From an uncultured Arenimonas sp. (GTDB taxonomy: Bacteria > Pseudomonadota > Gammaproteobacteria > Xanthomonadales > Xanthomonadaceae), in contig CAMLKR010000047.1 of the NCBI GenBank assembly GCA_946480565.1, forward strand, positions 1 through 14,445: DNA of 14,445 nucleotides. The letters run 5' to 3'. The notes beneath the pieces are model-generated. The model ran no database searches. It saw only the letters and a program-made list of their open reading frames with translations, and was not told where the DNA came from. Shown piece by piece: positions 1 through 8,047 of the stretch. Both the position numbers and the translations under genes were made by a program. Within the stretch, counting starts at the first letter, position 1, and each line of letters opens with the position of its first letter.

Positions 1-522
1 CTGGCCGATCGAGTGCAGGCCCTTCACGAAGGAACCCTCGCGCTCGATGCGCGCCTGCGCCCCGGCGCCCATGCGGGTCATGATGCGCATGTTGGCGACC
101 ACGTAGGGCGAGTCGGTGATCTCTACGCCGCAACGAGCCAGCGGCGAGTCGATCGGGCCCATGCAGTAAGGCACCACGTACATGGTGCGGCCGCGCATGC
201 AGCCTGCGTACAGCGCGTCGATCTTGGCGTGGGCCTCGGCCGGCGCCATCCAGTGGTTGTTCGGGCCGGCGTCTTCCTGGTTAGAGGTGCAGACGAAGGT
301 CAGGTGTTCGACGCGCGCCACGTCGGACGGGCTGGAGCGATGCAGGTAGCAGTTCGGGTGGGTCTGCTCGTTGAGCTTGATCAGGTCGCCGGTGGACAGC
401 ATCAGCTCGGTGAGCCTGGCGTTCTCGGCATCGGAGCCGTCGCACCAGTGGATGGCGTCGGGCTGGGTGAGTTTGGCGACCGAGGCGACCCAGTCGTTGA
501 GGGCGGCGAGTTTGCTGGACAT
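1..522 (-). CDS. pckG: Phosphoenolpyruvate carboxykinase (GTP), N-terminal part
   Basis: GTP-dependent PEP carboxykinase converts oxaloacetate and GTP to phosphoenolpyruvate, CO2 and GDP in the cytosol, the entry step of gluconeogenesis. The 174 visible residues contain family signatures: IHWCDGSD (residues 24-31), SPSDVARVE (64-72, with the substrate-binding Arg70 position), AGPNNHWM (85-92), MRGRTMYVVPYCMGP (109-123) and SFVKGLHSIG (164-173). The GTP enzyme is normally about 600 residues, so roughly 70% of the gene, including the P-loop and metal ligands, lies beyond the left edge. The start ATG at 522 directly precedes the conserved MSSKLAALNDW-like opening; a GGAG lies about 11 bases upstream. 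It has its own likely promoter at 605-633 and is transcribed in the same direction as the tetR gene behind it. Identity is secure; only completeness is unknown. Confidence 0.95.
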   Translation of the reverse strand, partial: MSSKLAALNDWVASVAKLTQPDAIHWCDGSDAENARLTELMLSTGDLIKLNEQTHPNCYLHRSSPSDVARVEHLTFVCTSNQEDAGPNNHWMAPAEAHAKIDALYAGCMRGRTMYVVPYCMGPIDSPLARCGVEITDSPYVVANMRIMTRMGAGAQARIEREGSFVKGLHSIGQ

Positions 523-604
523 ATGAGAAAGGGCTCCGGGCGGGGGCCGTCAAAGGGGAAATCGGGGGGCGGCGCGCGAATTCAGCGCCAGCCGGTGCCT
601 GTGC

Positions 605-633
605 ATTCTAACGGCTCACCCGGGGGCTGTCCC
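605..633 (-). promoter_or_regulatory. Candidate sigma-70 promoter of pckG
   Basis: On the minus strand GGGACA (633-628) and TAGAAT (610-605) are separated by 17 bases. The -10 matches consensus at five of six positions and the -35 at four of six. A start near 598 would leave a leader of about 75 bases before the pckG ATG at 522. This is a pattern match only. Confidence 0.45.
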
Positions 634-639
634 GCCGGG

Positions 640-655
640 GCCGGGCCATCCCGGC
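640..655 (-). terminator. Short GC hairpin after tetR
   Basis: GCCGGG (640-645) and CCCGGC (650-655) form a 6-bp stem with a 4-base loop, starting three bases downstream of the tetR stop codon. There is no T-run after it, so it is at best a weak terminator or 3'-end stabilising hairpin. Confidence 0.25.
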
Positions 656-657
656 GC

Positions 658-1242
658 TCAGTCCGGAATCAGCGTCGTCATCACGTGGCCGACGTAGGCC
701 TCGAATTCATCGTGGTGAAGGCGCGGCTGGCCCAGCTGCAGCGAGAGCTGCAGGAAGCCGACGTAGGCCGCGTAGGTGAGGCGGGCGCGGTTCTGGGCAT
801 CCAGGCGCGGCAGGCCGGCCTGGCGGAAACTGGCGGTCAGGTAGTCGAGCCGCCGCTGCGACACGCGGTGCAGCACCGGCTGCACGACGGGATGGTCCAG
901 CGCCTTGAGCAGCTCGGAATAGATGATGTGCGGCTTGAGCTCGTGCGCGACCAGCTGGAACAGGGCCTTGAGCCGGGCGCGGGGATCGGAGATCGCCTCG
1001 AGCTGCCCGAACACGGTTTCCTGTTCCATCACTTCCCATCGCTCCAGCGCGGCGATCAGCAGCGCCTCGCGGGACGGGAAATGCCAGTAGAAGCTGCCCT
1101 TGGTCACGCCTAGGCGGCGGGCCAGGGGCTCGACCGCGACGGCGGCCAGGCCCTGCTCGGCGATCACGTCGAGCGCGGCCAGGGCCCAATCTTCCGCGCT
1201 CAGGCGGGACGGACGTTCGACTTTGGGGGCGGGGGCTACCAT
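658..1242 (-). CDS. TetR/AcrR-family transcriptional regulator
   Basis: A 194-residue protein with the usual size and layout of TetR repressors. The N-terminal DNA-binding domain spans about residues 14-60, with a helix-turn-helix at 37-56 (VEPLARRLGVTKGSFYWHFP), where GSFYWHF is the classic recognition-helix signature. Residues 70-194 form the helical ligand-binding and dimer domain, whose ligand cannot be read from sequence. The gene is divergent from the hydrolase-fadE operon with 123 bp between start codons, and two palindromes resembling operators lie in that gap, so it probably represses the operon and perhaps itself. By analogy with other TetR proteins next to fadE genes an acyl-CoA or fatty acid may be the inducer; this is inference. 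ATG 1242 was chosen because it opens the normal TetR N-terminus; the frame stays open upstream only because of the high GC content. Confidence 0.9.
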   Translation of the reverse strand: MVAPAPKVERPSRLSAEDWALAALDVIAEQGLAAVAVEPLARRLGVTKGSFYWHFPSREALLIAALERWEVMEQETVFGQLEAISDPRARLKALFQLVAHELKPHIIYSELLKALDHPVVQPVLHRVSQRRLDYLTASFRQAGLPRLDAQNRARLTYAAYVGFLQLSLQLGQPRLHHDEFEAYVGHVMTTLIPD

Positions 1243-1246
1243 ACGG
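1237..1246. promoter_or_regulatory. Operator-like half-site at the tetR start codon
   Basis: TACCATACGG repeats the conserved arm of the two full palindromes at 1315-1332 and 1352-1369, but the second arm is degenerate (AAGT instead of GTAT). It overlaps the tetR initiation codon and predicted transcription start, a position suited to weak autoregulation. Confidence 0.3.
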
Positions 1247-1252
1247 TCGGCA

Positions 1253-1281
1253 AGTCTACTGGCTGCAGGCGGGGCGGGTAA
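1253..1281 (-). promoter_or_regulatory. Possible promoter of the TetR gene
   Basis: TTACCC (1281-1276) and TAGACT (1258-1253) on the minus strand have 17-base spacing. The predicted start near 1245 would give a leader of only about three bases before ATG 1242, consistent with the absence of a Shine-Dalgarno sequence there. The -35 match is poor (three of six). Confidence 0.3.
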
Positions 1282-1314
1282 GCCGCGGGTGCGGCCGGTG
1301 AAAGGCATCATGCA

Positions 1315-1332
1315 CCATACGGGCTGGTATTG
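1315..1332. promoter_or_regulatory. Operator 1: 18-bp imperfect palindrome
   Basis: CCATACGGGCTGGTATTG has arms CCATAC and GTATTG (ATAC-N6-GTAT core). It overlaps the first bases of the TTGACA -35 box of the hydrolase promoter. It matches the reverse complement of operator 2 at 15 of 18 positions. Size and symmetry suit a TetR dimer, most simply the divergent regulator at 658-1242. Confidence 0.6.
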
Positions 1333-1358
1333 ACAGGGCTGTGGCGACATACAATACT
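1330..1358 (+). promoter_or_regulatory. Promoter of the hydrolase-fadE operon
   Basis: A perfect TTGACA (1330-1335) is followed after 17 bases by AATACT (1353-1358). Transcription would start about seven bases later, at 1365-1366, which is the A of the hydrolase ATG, so the message is predicted to be leaderless. An alternative TACAAT at 1350-1355 has only 14-base spacing. Operators 1 and 2 overlap the -35 and -10 boxes. Confidence 0.6.
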
Positions 1359-1369
1359 CGGCCGTATGG
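1352..1369. promoter_or_regulatory. Operator 2: inverted copy of the 18-bp palindrome
   Basis: CAATACTCGGCCGTATGG again has an ATAC-N6-GTAT core and is the inverted copy of operator 1, with centres 37 bp apart. It covers the -10 box, the predicted transcription start and the hydrolase ATG at 1366. Binding here would block both RNA polymerase and initiation. Confidence 0.6.
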
Positions 1370-2265
1370 TAAATCCTGCCCACCTTGTGTCCCCGACAGC
1401 TCCGCGTCCGCGACCCCTCGTCGCGGCCGATGGAACCTGCCTGGCGGCCGACCATTCCGGGGGCGGCGGCCCCGGCGTGCTGTTGGCCCATGGGTTTGGC
1501 CAGACCCGCCAGGCCTGGTCGGCCACGCAGCAACGGCTCGCGGACGCAGGCCTCGCCAGCCTGGCCTGGGACCTGCGTGGCCATGGCCAGTCGGGCCGGA
1601 ACCCGCCGGACTCCCGGTATTCCGGCCCCCAGTTCGTTTCGGACGTCGTCACTGCCGCCGCCGCGCTGGGCGGCCGCCCGGTACTGGTCGGCGCGTCGAT
1701 GGGCGGATTGACGGGCCTGATGGCGCAGGCCCTCGACAAGCCCTTTTCGGCCCTGGTGCTGGTCGACATCACGCCGCGCTGGGAAGCCTCCGGTGTCGAG
1801 CGCATCCTCGGTTTCATGAACGCGCACCCGGACGGCTTCGCTTCCTACGAGCACGCGGCCGAACAGATCGCCGCCTACCTGCCGCACCGCCGCGAGAGGA
1901 AGACGCCCGCCCAGCTCGCGCACCTGCTGGTGCCGCGCGCCGACGGCCGCCTGGCGTGGCACTGGGACCCGCGGCTGCTGAGCGAATTCATCCCGGACAC
2001 CCACGACCTGCACGACACCCTGGACGCCGCCTGCCGCGCGCTGGACGTGCCGGTGCTGCTGGTCAGCGGCGGCCGCAGCGACCTGGTCAACGACCAGACC
2101 ATCGCCCATTTTCTAGAGCTGGCGCCCCACGCGCGTCACGTACAACTGCCGCAGGCCACGCACATGGTGGCCGGCGACGACAACGACGCCTTCACCGGCA
2201 CCCTGCTGAATTTCCTGTCCGACCTGCCTGCGGCCCCCACGGCCGCTTCCGGAGATCCAAGATGA
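1366..2265 (+). CDS. Alpha/beta hydrolase
   Basis: A 299-residue soluble alpha/beta-hydrolase-fold protein. It shows an oxyanion-loop HGFGQ (residues 42-46), the strand-turn DLRGHGQSG (69-77), the nucleophile elbow GASMGG with Ser111 (109-114), a likely acid Asp239 in GGRSDLV and His266 in ATHMVAG, so the catalytic triad appears intact. Substrate is not readable; its position directly ahead of an acyl-CoA dehydrogenase suggests an ester, thioester or acyl-chain compound. It is the first gene of the operon and overlaps fadE by four bases (ATGA at 2262-2265), implying translational coupling. ATG 1366 was chosen over an in-frame TTG at 1330 because that TTG is part of the -35 box. No Shine-Dalgarno precedes the ATG, in keeping with a leaderless message. 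Confidence 0.88.
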   Translation: MVNPAHLVSPTAPRPRPLVAADGTCLAADHSGGGGPGVLLAHGFGQTRQAWSATQQRLADAGLASLAWDLRGHGQSGRNPPDSRYSGPQFVSDVVTAAAALGGRPVLVGASMGGLTGLMAQALDKPFSALVLVDITPRWEASGVERILGFMNAHPDGFASYEHAAEQIAAYLPHRRERKTPAQLAHLLVPRADGRLAWHWDPRLLSEFIPDTHDLHDTLDAACRALDVPVLLVSGGRSDLVNDQTIAHFLELAPHARHVQLPQATHMVAGDDNDAFTGTLLNFLSDLPAAPTAASGDPR

Positions 2266-4733
2266 GCATGCTCGCGCCCTTCCTCGCCCTGTTCCTGGCG
2301 ACCCTGCTGGTGGCCTACCACCGGCTCAGCCTGGTGGTGTTCACCGCCCTGTCCGCGACCCTGCTGGTGGCGGTCGGCCTGGCGGGCGCCAACCTGACTG
2401 CGACGTTGGTCGCCGGCGCGCTGCTGGCGCTGTTCACGCTGCCGCTGCTGATCACGCCGTTGCGCCAATCGGCGATCACCGCGCCGCTGCTGAAGTTCTA
2501 CACCAAGATCCTGCCGCCGCTTTCGGACACCGAAAAGACGGCCCTGGAGGCCGGCACCGTCGGTTTCGAGGGTGAGTTGTTTTCCGGCATGCCGAAGTGG
2601 GCGGATCTGCTGGCGCAGCCGAAGCCCGAACTGACCGCGGAAGAGCAGGCCTTCCTGGACGGCCCGGTCGAACAGGCCTGCCGCATGACCAACGACTGGG
2701 ACATCACCCACGTCCGCAACGACCTGCCGCCGGAACTGTGGGACTACCTGAAGAAGCAGAAGTTCTTCGGCATGATCATTCCCAAGGAATACGGCGGCCT
2801 GGGCTTCAGCGCGCTGGCGCACCACAAGGTGATCCAGAAGTTGGCCTCGATCTCGGCCACGCTCAGCTCCACCGTCGGCGTGCCCAACTCGCTGGGCCCG
2901 GCCGAACTGCTGCTGCACTACGGCACCGACGAACAGAAGAAGTACTACCTGCCGCGCCTGGCCGATGGCCGCGAAGTGCCCTGCTTCGCGCTGACCGGCC
3001 CGACCGCCGGCTCCGACGCCACCTCGATCCCCGACTACGGCATCGTCACCGAGGGCGAATGGAACGGCGCCCGCGTGCTGGGCGTGAAGCTGACCTTCGA
3101 CAAGCGCTACATCACCCTGGCCCCGGTCGCGACCGTGATCGGCCTGGCCTTCCGACTGTACGACCCGAACAAGCTGCTGGGCGAAGAAGCCGACCGCGGC
3201 ATCACCCTGGCCCTGATCCCGCGCGATACCGCCGGCCTGGAAATCGGCCGCCGCCACTTCCCGCTCAACTGCGCTTTCCAGAACGGCCCGGTGCGCGGCA
3301 AGGAGATCTTCCTGCCGCTGAGCCAGCTGATCGGCGGCGAAGACTACGTCGGCCAGGGCTGGCGCATGCTGGTCGAATGCCTGAGCGTGGGACGTGCGAT
3401 CACCCTGCCCTCCACCTCGGCCGGCGCGTCCAAGCTCGCCGCCGTCGTCACCGGCGCGTATGCGCGCATCCGCAAGCAGTTCGGCCTGTCCATCGGCCGC
3501 TTCGAGGGCGTGGAAGAGGCGCTGGCGCGCATCGCCGGCAATGCCTACGCCGCCGCGGCGCTGTCGCAGTCCACCGCCGCCGCCGTCGACCGCGGCGAGA
3601 AGCCGGCCGTGCCGTCCGCGATCGCGAAGTACCACGCCACCGAAATGGCCCGCGAAGTCGCCAAGGACGCGATGGACATCCACGGCGGCAAGGGCGTGAT
3701 CCTGGGCCCGATGAACTACATGGGCCGCGGCTGGCAGGCGGCGCCGATCTCGATCACGGTCGAGGGCGCCAACATCATGACCCGCTCGCTGATGATCTTC
3801 GGCCAGGGCGCCATCCGCTGCCATCCCTGGGTGCTCAAGGAAATGCAGGCCGCGCAGCATCCGGACCCGGAAGTGCGCCTGCGCGAATTCGACGCCAATC
3901 TGTTCGGCCACATCGGCTTCGCCATCTCCAACGCGGTGCGCAGCTGGATCCTGGGCCTGACCGCGGCGCGCATCGGCAAGGCGCCGGGCGATGCCTACAC
4001 CCGCCGCTACTACCGCAAGCTCAACCGCTATTCCGCCAACCTGGCGCTGGTGGCCGACACCTCGATGCTGCTGCTCGGCGGCAAGCTCAAGTTCAAGGAG
4101 AAACTCTCCGGCCGCCTGGGCGACGTGCTGAGCCAGCTCTACATCTCCAGCGCCATGCTCAAGCGCTACGAGGACGAGGGCCGCCCGGCCGCGGAGCAGC
4201 CGCTGCTGGCCTATGCCTTCCACGACTCGGCGCACAAGATCGAGCTGGCGCTGTCGGGCGCGCTGCGCAACTTCCCGATCCGCCCGGTGGGCTGGCTGCT
4301 GTGGATGCTGGTGTTCCCGTTCGGCCGCCGCGCGCAGGCGCCGTCGGATCGCCTGGGCCGCCGTGCCGCGGCGCTGCTGATGTCGCCCTCGGACGCGCGC
4401 GACCGCCTGGCCTCCGGCACCTTCCTGACGCCTTGCGAGAACAACCCGGCCGGCCGCATCAACAGCTACCTGCCCAAGGTGATCCTGGCCGAGCCGGTGG
4501 AACGCAAGTTCCTCAAGGCGCTCAAGAACAGCGACATCGAAGCCCTGGATTTCCCGGCGCAGCTGGCCGAGGGCGTCGCCGAAGGCTGGATCACCGCCGA
4601 AGAGAAAACCCAGCTCGAGGAGCTGCGCGCGCTGACCTGGGACGCGATCACCGTGGACGACTTCGACCCGGCCGACCTGGTCGCCGCGTCGTTGCACCGC
4701 GGCCAGGCTCCGGTCCAGCACCGCGCCGCCTGA
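2262..4733 (+). CDS. fadE: FadE-type acyl-CoA dehydrogenase
   Basis: An 823-residue protein matching the large FadE class (E. coli FadE is 814 residues), which oxidises acyl-CoA to trans-2-enoyl-CoA using FAD in the first step of beta-oxidation. Residues 1-65 are strongly hydrophobic and likely form two or three membrane helices. The dehydrogenase N-terminal and middle domains follow (about 130-400; IIPKEYGGLGFS at 172-183, FALTGPTAGSD at 242-252). The flavin C-terminal domain contains MDIHGGKGVI (471-480) and ITVEGANIMTRSLMIFGQGA (498-517), with Glu501 as the presumed catalytic base. The remaining C-terminus is the helical DUF1974-type extension typical of FadE, ending around FDPADLV. Start ATG 2262 has a good GGAGA at 2251-2255. 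It is the second gene of the TetR-controlled operon and should be induced with the upstream hydrolase. Confidence 0.93.
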   Translation: MSMLAPFLALFLATLLVAYHRLSLVVFTALSATLLVAVGLAGANLTATLVAGALLALFTLPLLITPLRQSAITAPLLKFYTKILPPLSDTEKTALEAGTVGFEGELFSGMPKWADLLAQPKPELTAEEQAFLDGPVEQACRMTNDWDITHVRNDLPPELWDYLKKQKFFGMIIPKEYGGLGFSALAHHKVIQKLASISATLSSTVGVPNSLGPAELLLHYGTDEQKKYYLPRLADGREVPCFALTGPTAGSDATSIPDYGIVTEGEWNGARVLGVKLTFDKRYITLAPVATVIGLAFRLYDPNKLLGEEADRGITLALIPRDTAGLEIGRRHFPLNCAFQNGPVRGKEIFLPLSQLIGGEDYVGQGWRMLVECLSVGRAITLPSTSAGASKLAAVVTGAYARIRKQFGLSIGRFEGVEEALARIAGNAYAAAALSQSTAAAVDRGEKPAVPSAIAKYHATEMAREVAKDAMDIHGGKGVILGPMNYMGRGWQAAPISITVEGANIMTRSLMIFGQGAIRCHPWVLKEMQAAQHPDPEVRLREFDANLFGHIGFAISNAVRSWILGLTAARIGKAPGDAYTRRYYRKLNRYSANLALVADTSMLLLGGKLKFKEKLSGRLGDVLSQLYISSAMLKRYEDEGRPAAEQPLLAYAFHDSAHKIELALSGALRNFPIRPVGWLLWMLVFPFGRRAQAPSDRLGRRAAALLMSPSDARDRLASGTFLTPCENNPAGRINSYLPKVILAEPVERKFLKALKNSDIEALDFPAQLAEGVAEGWITAEEKTQLEELRALTWDAITVDDFDPADLVAASLHRGQAPVQHRAA

Positions 4734-4758
4734 ACATCGCCGCCGGGAGGACGACGTC

Positions 4759-5136
4759 GTGACCGACAGCGATCTCGTCTTCCTCGGCGGCCTGCACAGC
4801 CTGGCATTCGCGCTATTCCACGTCGCCTTCTGGAAGCTGTTCGACTGGAAGAACGACCTGCGCGGAAATTCGGTCGCCAACCGCGCGATCATCCAGATCC
4901 TGAATCTGCGCCTGATCTACGTGTTTTTCGGCGTCGCCGCGCTCTGTTTCCTGTTCCCGGACGACCTGGCTCACACCCCGCTGGGTCGCGCCGTGCTGGC
5001 CGGCATGTCGCTGTTCTGGATCGGGCGCTCGATCGAACAGTGGATCTTCCTGCCCTACAACCGCCTTCCCGTGCATGCGCTGACGGCCCTCTTCCTGCTG
5101 GGCGCCGGGCTTTTCGCCGCGCCGCTGTTCAACTGA
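4759..5136 (+). CDS. Small integral membrane protein, unknown function
   Basis: A 125-residue protein with four predicted membrane helices at about residues 8-26, 43-66, 77-97 and 104-121 and short loops. I do not recognise a named family. Notable polar or aromatic residues inside or beside helices are His13, His21, Trp25, Arg51, Arg90, Glu93 and Trp95, which could line a small binding site. It begins with GTG at 4759, preceded by a strong GGGAGG (4745-4750) with eight-base spacing; the gap after fadE is 25 bases, so it belongs to the same operon. DUF4442 follows after 11 bases. The context suggests a membrane role connected with fatty-acyl metabolism, but no function can be assigned. Confidence 0.8.
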   Translation: MTDSDLVFLGGLHSLAFALFHVAFWKLFDWKNDLRGNSVANRAIIQILNLRLIYVFFGVAALCFLFPDDLAHTPLGRAVLAGMSLFWIGRSIEQWIFLPYNRLPVHALTALFLLGAGLFAAPLFN

Positions 5137-5147
5137 CTGGATCCGAC

Positions 5148-5618
5148 ATGTCCGACACACCGCTGCTGAAGATGTACCGCAAGTTCCTGCGCTGGCCGGG
5201 CGGCCGCTGGCTGTTCAGCCGCGCGGTCTGCTTCAAGGCGCCCTACTTCGGCACCGTGAAGCCGACCTTCCGGGTGCTGGAGAATAGCCGCTGCGAGGCG
5301 ACCATTCCTGACCGGCGCGGCGTGCACAACCATATCGGCACGGTGCATGCCATCGCGCTGTGCAACCTGGCCGAACTCTGCGCGGGCGTGATGACCGACG
5401 CCTCGCTGCCCAAGGACATGCGCTGGATCCCCAAGGGCATGGCGGTGCAGTACCTGAAGAAGGCCGTCGGCACCCAGCGCGGCGTCGCCACCCCGAATAT
5501 TCCGATCGTCAGCGCGGCGAGCGGCTACGACCTGCCGGTGAACGTGGACGTGTTCGATCCGGCGGGCGAGCGCGTGTTCAATGCGGTCATCACGATGTGG
5601 CTCAGCCCGAAGAAGTGA
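5148..5618 (+). CDS. DUF4442 hotdog-fold protein, possible acyl-CoA thioesterase
   Basis: A 156-residue protein resembling the DUF4442 branch of the hotdog thioesterase superfamily. The central segment VHNHIGTVHAIALCNLAELC (59-78) has the arrangement used by PaaI-like thioesterases: Asn61-His62, Gly64-Thr65 and Glu76 on the long hotdog helix. Strands follow with RWIPKGMAVQYLKKA (92-106) and a C-terminal VFNAVITMWLSPKK. No signal peptide or membrane helix is seen. It is the last gene of the fadE operon, 11 bases after the membrane protein, with only a weak GGAT ribosome-binding site, suggesting translational coupling. Hydrolysis of an acyl-CoA released or consumed by FadE is a reasonable inference, unproven for this family. 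Its stop lies ten bases from the stop of the opposing DUF1304 gene. Confidence 0.85.
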   Translation: MSDTPLLKMYRKFLRWPGGRWLFSRAVCFKAPYFGTVKPTFRVLENSRCEATIPDRRGVHNHIGTVHAIALCNLAELCAGVMTDASLPKDMRWIPKGMAVQYLKKAVGTQRGVATPNIPIVSAASGYDLPVNVDVFDPAGERVFNAVITMWLSPKK

Positions 5619-5628
5619 TCCTTCAGCA

Positions 5629-5979
5629 TCAGAAGTAGTGCACGGCCACCGCCGCCGCGATCGCCGGCAGCGCCTGCACATACAGGATCGAGCGCTTCAC
5701 CGTCGCGGCGCCGAACAGGCCGGCGACCACCACGCAGCCCAGGAAAAACAGGCAGATGTTCCGGTCGTCCAGCCACAGGCCCCAGACCAGGCCGGCGGCG
5801 AGGAAGCCGTTGTAGAGGCCCTGGTTCATCGCCAGCTTGGCCGAGTCCTTCGCCACCTGCGGGTCGAGCCGGAACACCTTGCGGCCCAGCGGCCTGGTCC
5901 AGAAGAACATCTCCAGCACCAGGAAACCCAGGTGCAGCAGGGCGACGAAGGCGGTCAGCACGATCGCGAGCATGGACAT
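5629..5979 (-). CDS. DUF1304 family membrane protein
   Basis: A 116-residue protein with about four membrane helices (near 4-26, 55-70, 74-93 and 99-115). It carries the DUF1304 signatures EMFFWTRPLGRKVFRL (23-38) and AKDSAKLAMNQGLYNGFLAAGL (43-64). The family is widespread and has no established biochemical role. The start at 5979 follows an AGGGGA ribosome-binding site; it lies 13 bases downstream of the S-formylglutathione hydrolase stop and is clearly the third gene of that operon. A second in-frame Met two codons on is possible. Co-transcription with formaldehyde detoxification suggests a role in handling that stress or a product of it, but this is inference from position. Confidence 0.88.
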   Translation of the reverse strand: MSMLAIVLTAFVALLHLGFLVLEMFFWTRPLGRKVFRLDPQVAKDSAKLAMNQGLYNGFLAAGLVWGLWLDDRNICLFFLGCVVVAGLFGAATVKRSILYVQALPAIAAAVAVHYF

Positions 5980-5992
5980 GGTCTTCCCCTGG

Positions 5993-6831
5993 TCAGGCCA
6001 GCTGCGCGGCGTGGTGCCGCAGGTGGTCCTCGATGAAGCTGGCGACGAAATAGTAGCCATGATCGTAGCCGGCGTGCTGGCGCAGGCTCAGGGCCTGGCC
6101 GGCTTCGGCGCAGGCGGCCTCGAAGCGCTCCGGCTGCAGCTGGGCGGCCAGGAATTTGTCGTCGAGCCCCTGGTCCACCAGGATGGGGCCGCCGAAGGGC
6201 CGGCGCCGCACCAGCTCGCAGGCGTCGTGCTCGGCCCAGGCGCGGTGGTGGTCGCCCAGGTAACGCGAGAACGCCTTCTCGCCCCACGGCACCCGGCTGG
6301 GTGCGACGATCGGCGCGAAGGCCGACAGGCTGCGGTAGCGGTCCGGATGCCGCAGCGCCAGCGTCAGGGCGCCGTGCCCGCCCATCGAATGGCCGGTGAT
6401 GCCGCTGCGCGAGACGTCGGCGGGGAAATGTTCCGCCACCGCCGCCGGCAGTTCCTGCACCACGTGGGTTTCCATCCGGAACCGCGAAGACCACGGGGCC
6501 TGGGTGGCATCGAGATAGAACCCCGCCGCCTCGCCGAACTCCCAGTCGCCGGTGGCACCTTCGATGCCGGTGTCGCGCGGGCTGGTGTCGGGCATCACCA
6601 GCATCAGGCCCAGCTCGGCGGCCATCCGCTGCGCACCGGCCTTGATGGTCGCGGTCTCTTCGCTGCAGGTCAGTCCCGCGAGGAAGTACAGCACCGGCAC
6701 CCGGCCCTCGCGCGCCTGCGGCGGCTGGAACACGGCGAACCGCATCGGCCCGGCGCAGGCCGCCGAAGCCATGCGGTAGAACCCCTGCACGCCGCCGAAG
6801 CAGCCGTGTTCGCCGATGATTTCGACCGACA

Positions 6832-6832
<1 letters not shown>
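5993..6832 (-). CDS. fghA: S-formylglutathione hydrolase
   Basis: A 279-residue cytosolic serine esterase that hydrolyses S-formylglutathione to formate and glutathione, the second step of glutathione-dependent formaldehyde detoxification. The length is standard. Visible motifs are the oxyanion segment FLAGLTCSEET (50-60) with Cys56, the nucleophile elbow GHSMGG with Ser149 (147-152), the acid in DQGLDDKFL (Asp224 or Asp225) and His258 in GYDHGYYF. The start overlaps the stop of the dehydrogenase gene by one base (TGATG at 6834-6830), so the two are translationally coupled, the usual arrangement for consecutive enzymes of this pathway. An in-frame extension upstream exists but would run through the dehydrogenase gene and is rejected. 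Also called frmB or fghA; assignment is secure. Confidence 0.95.
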
Positions 6833-7941
<1,109 letters not shown>

Positions 7942-8017
7942 GCGGCGGACTCCCCGGGATGACAGGCGCACAGGGTAACGCCAGCCGGGCGTGGCCGTGT
8001 TCGCGGCATGAGAAGGC

Positions 8018-8036
8018 GGCGCCCGGACCGGGCGCC
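8018..8036 (-). terminator. GC hairpin after the carrier gene
   Basis: GGCGCCCGG (8018-8026), one base, then CCGGGCGCC (8028-8036): a perfect 9-bp inverted repeat, which would fold as a 7- or 8-bp stem with a small loop. It sits 11 bases beyond the stop of the minus-strand carrier gene and is followed on that strand by GCCTTCTC, a poor T-tract. It probably ends the carrier transcript and separates it from frmA. Confidence 0.5.
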
Positions 8037-8047
8037 GGAGCGGCGGA

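Noticed and set aside
13..1113. A plus-strand frame spanning pckG and the TetR gene.
   Set aside because: It crosses two well-identified minus-strand genes and the promoter between them.
1330..1365. TTG at 1330 as start of the hydrolase.
   Set aside because: It coincides with the TTGACA -35 box and lacks a ribosome-binding site; the added 12 residues look non-conserved.
658..2109. Extension of the TetR gene upstream to a 483-residue protein.
   Set aside because: The extra part runs antisense through the hydrolase gene and the operator region; the TetR fold begins at ATG 1242.
2136..4892. A 918-codon open frame antisense to fadE.
   Set aside because: It lies opposite a gene with clear catalytic motifs. 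Its translation is low-complexity (rich in R, G, A, Q, H, D) with no recognisable domain, as expected for the complementary strand of a high-GC gene.
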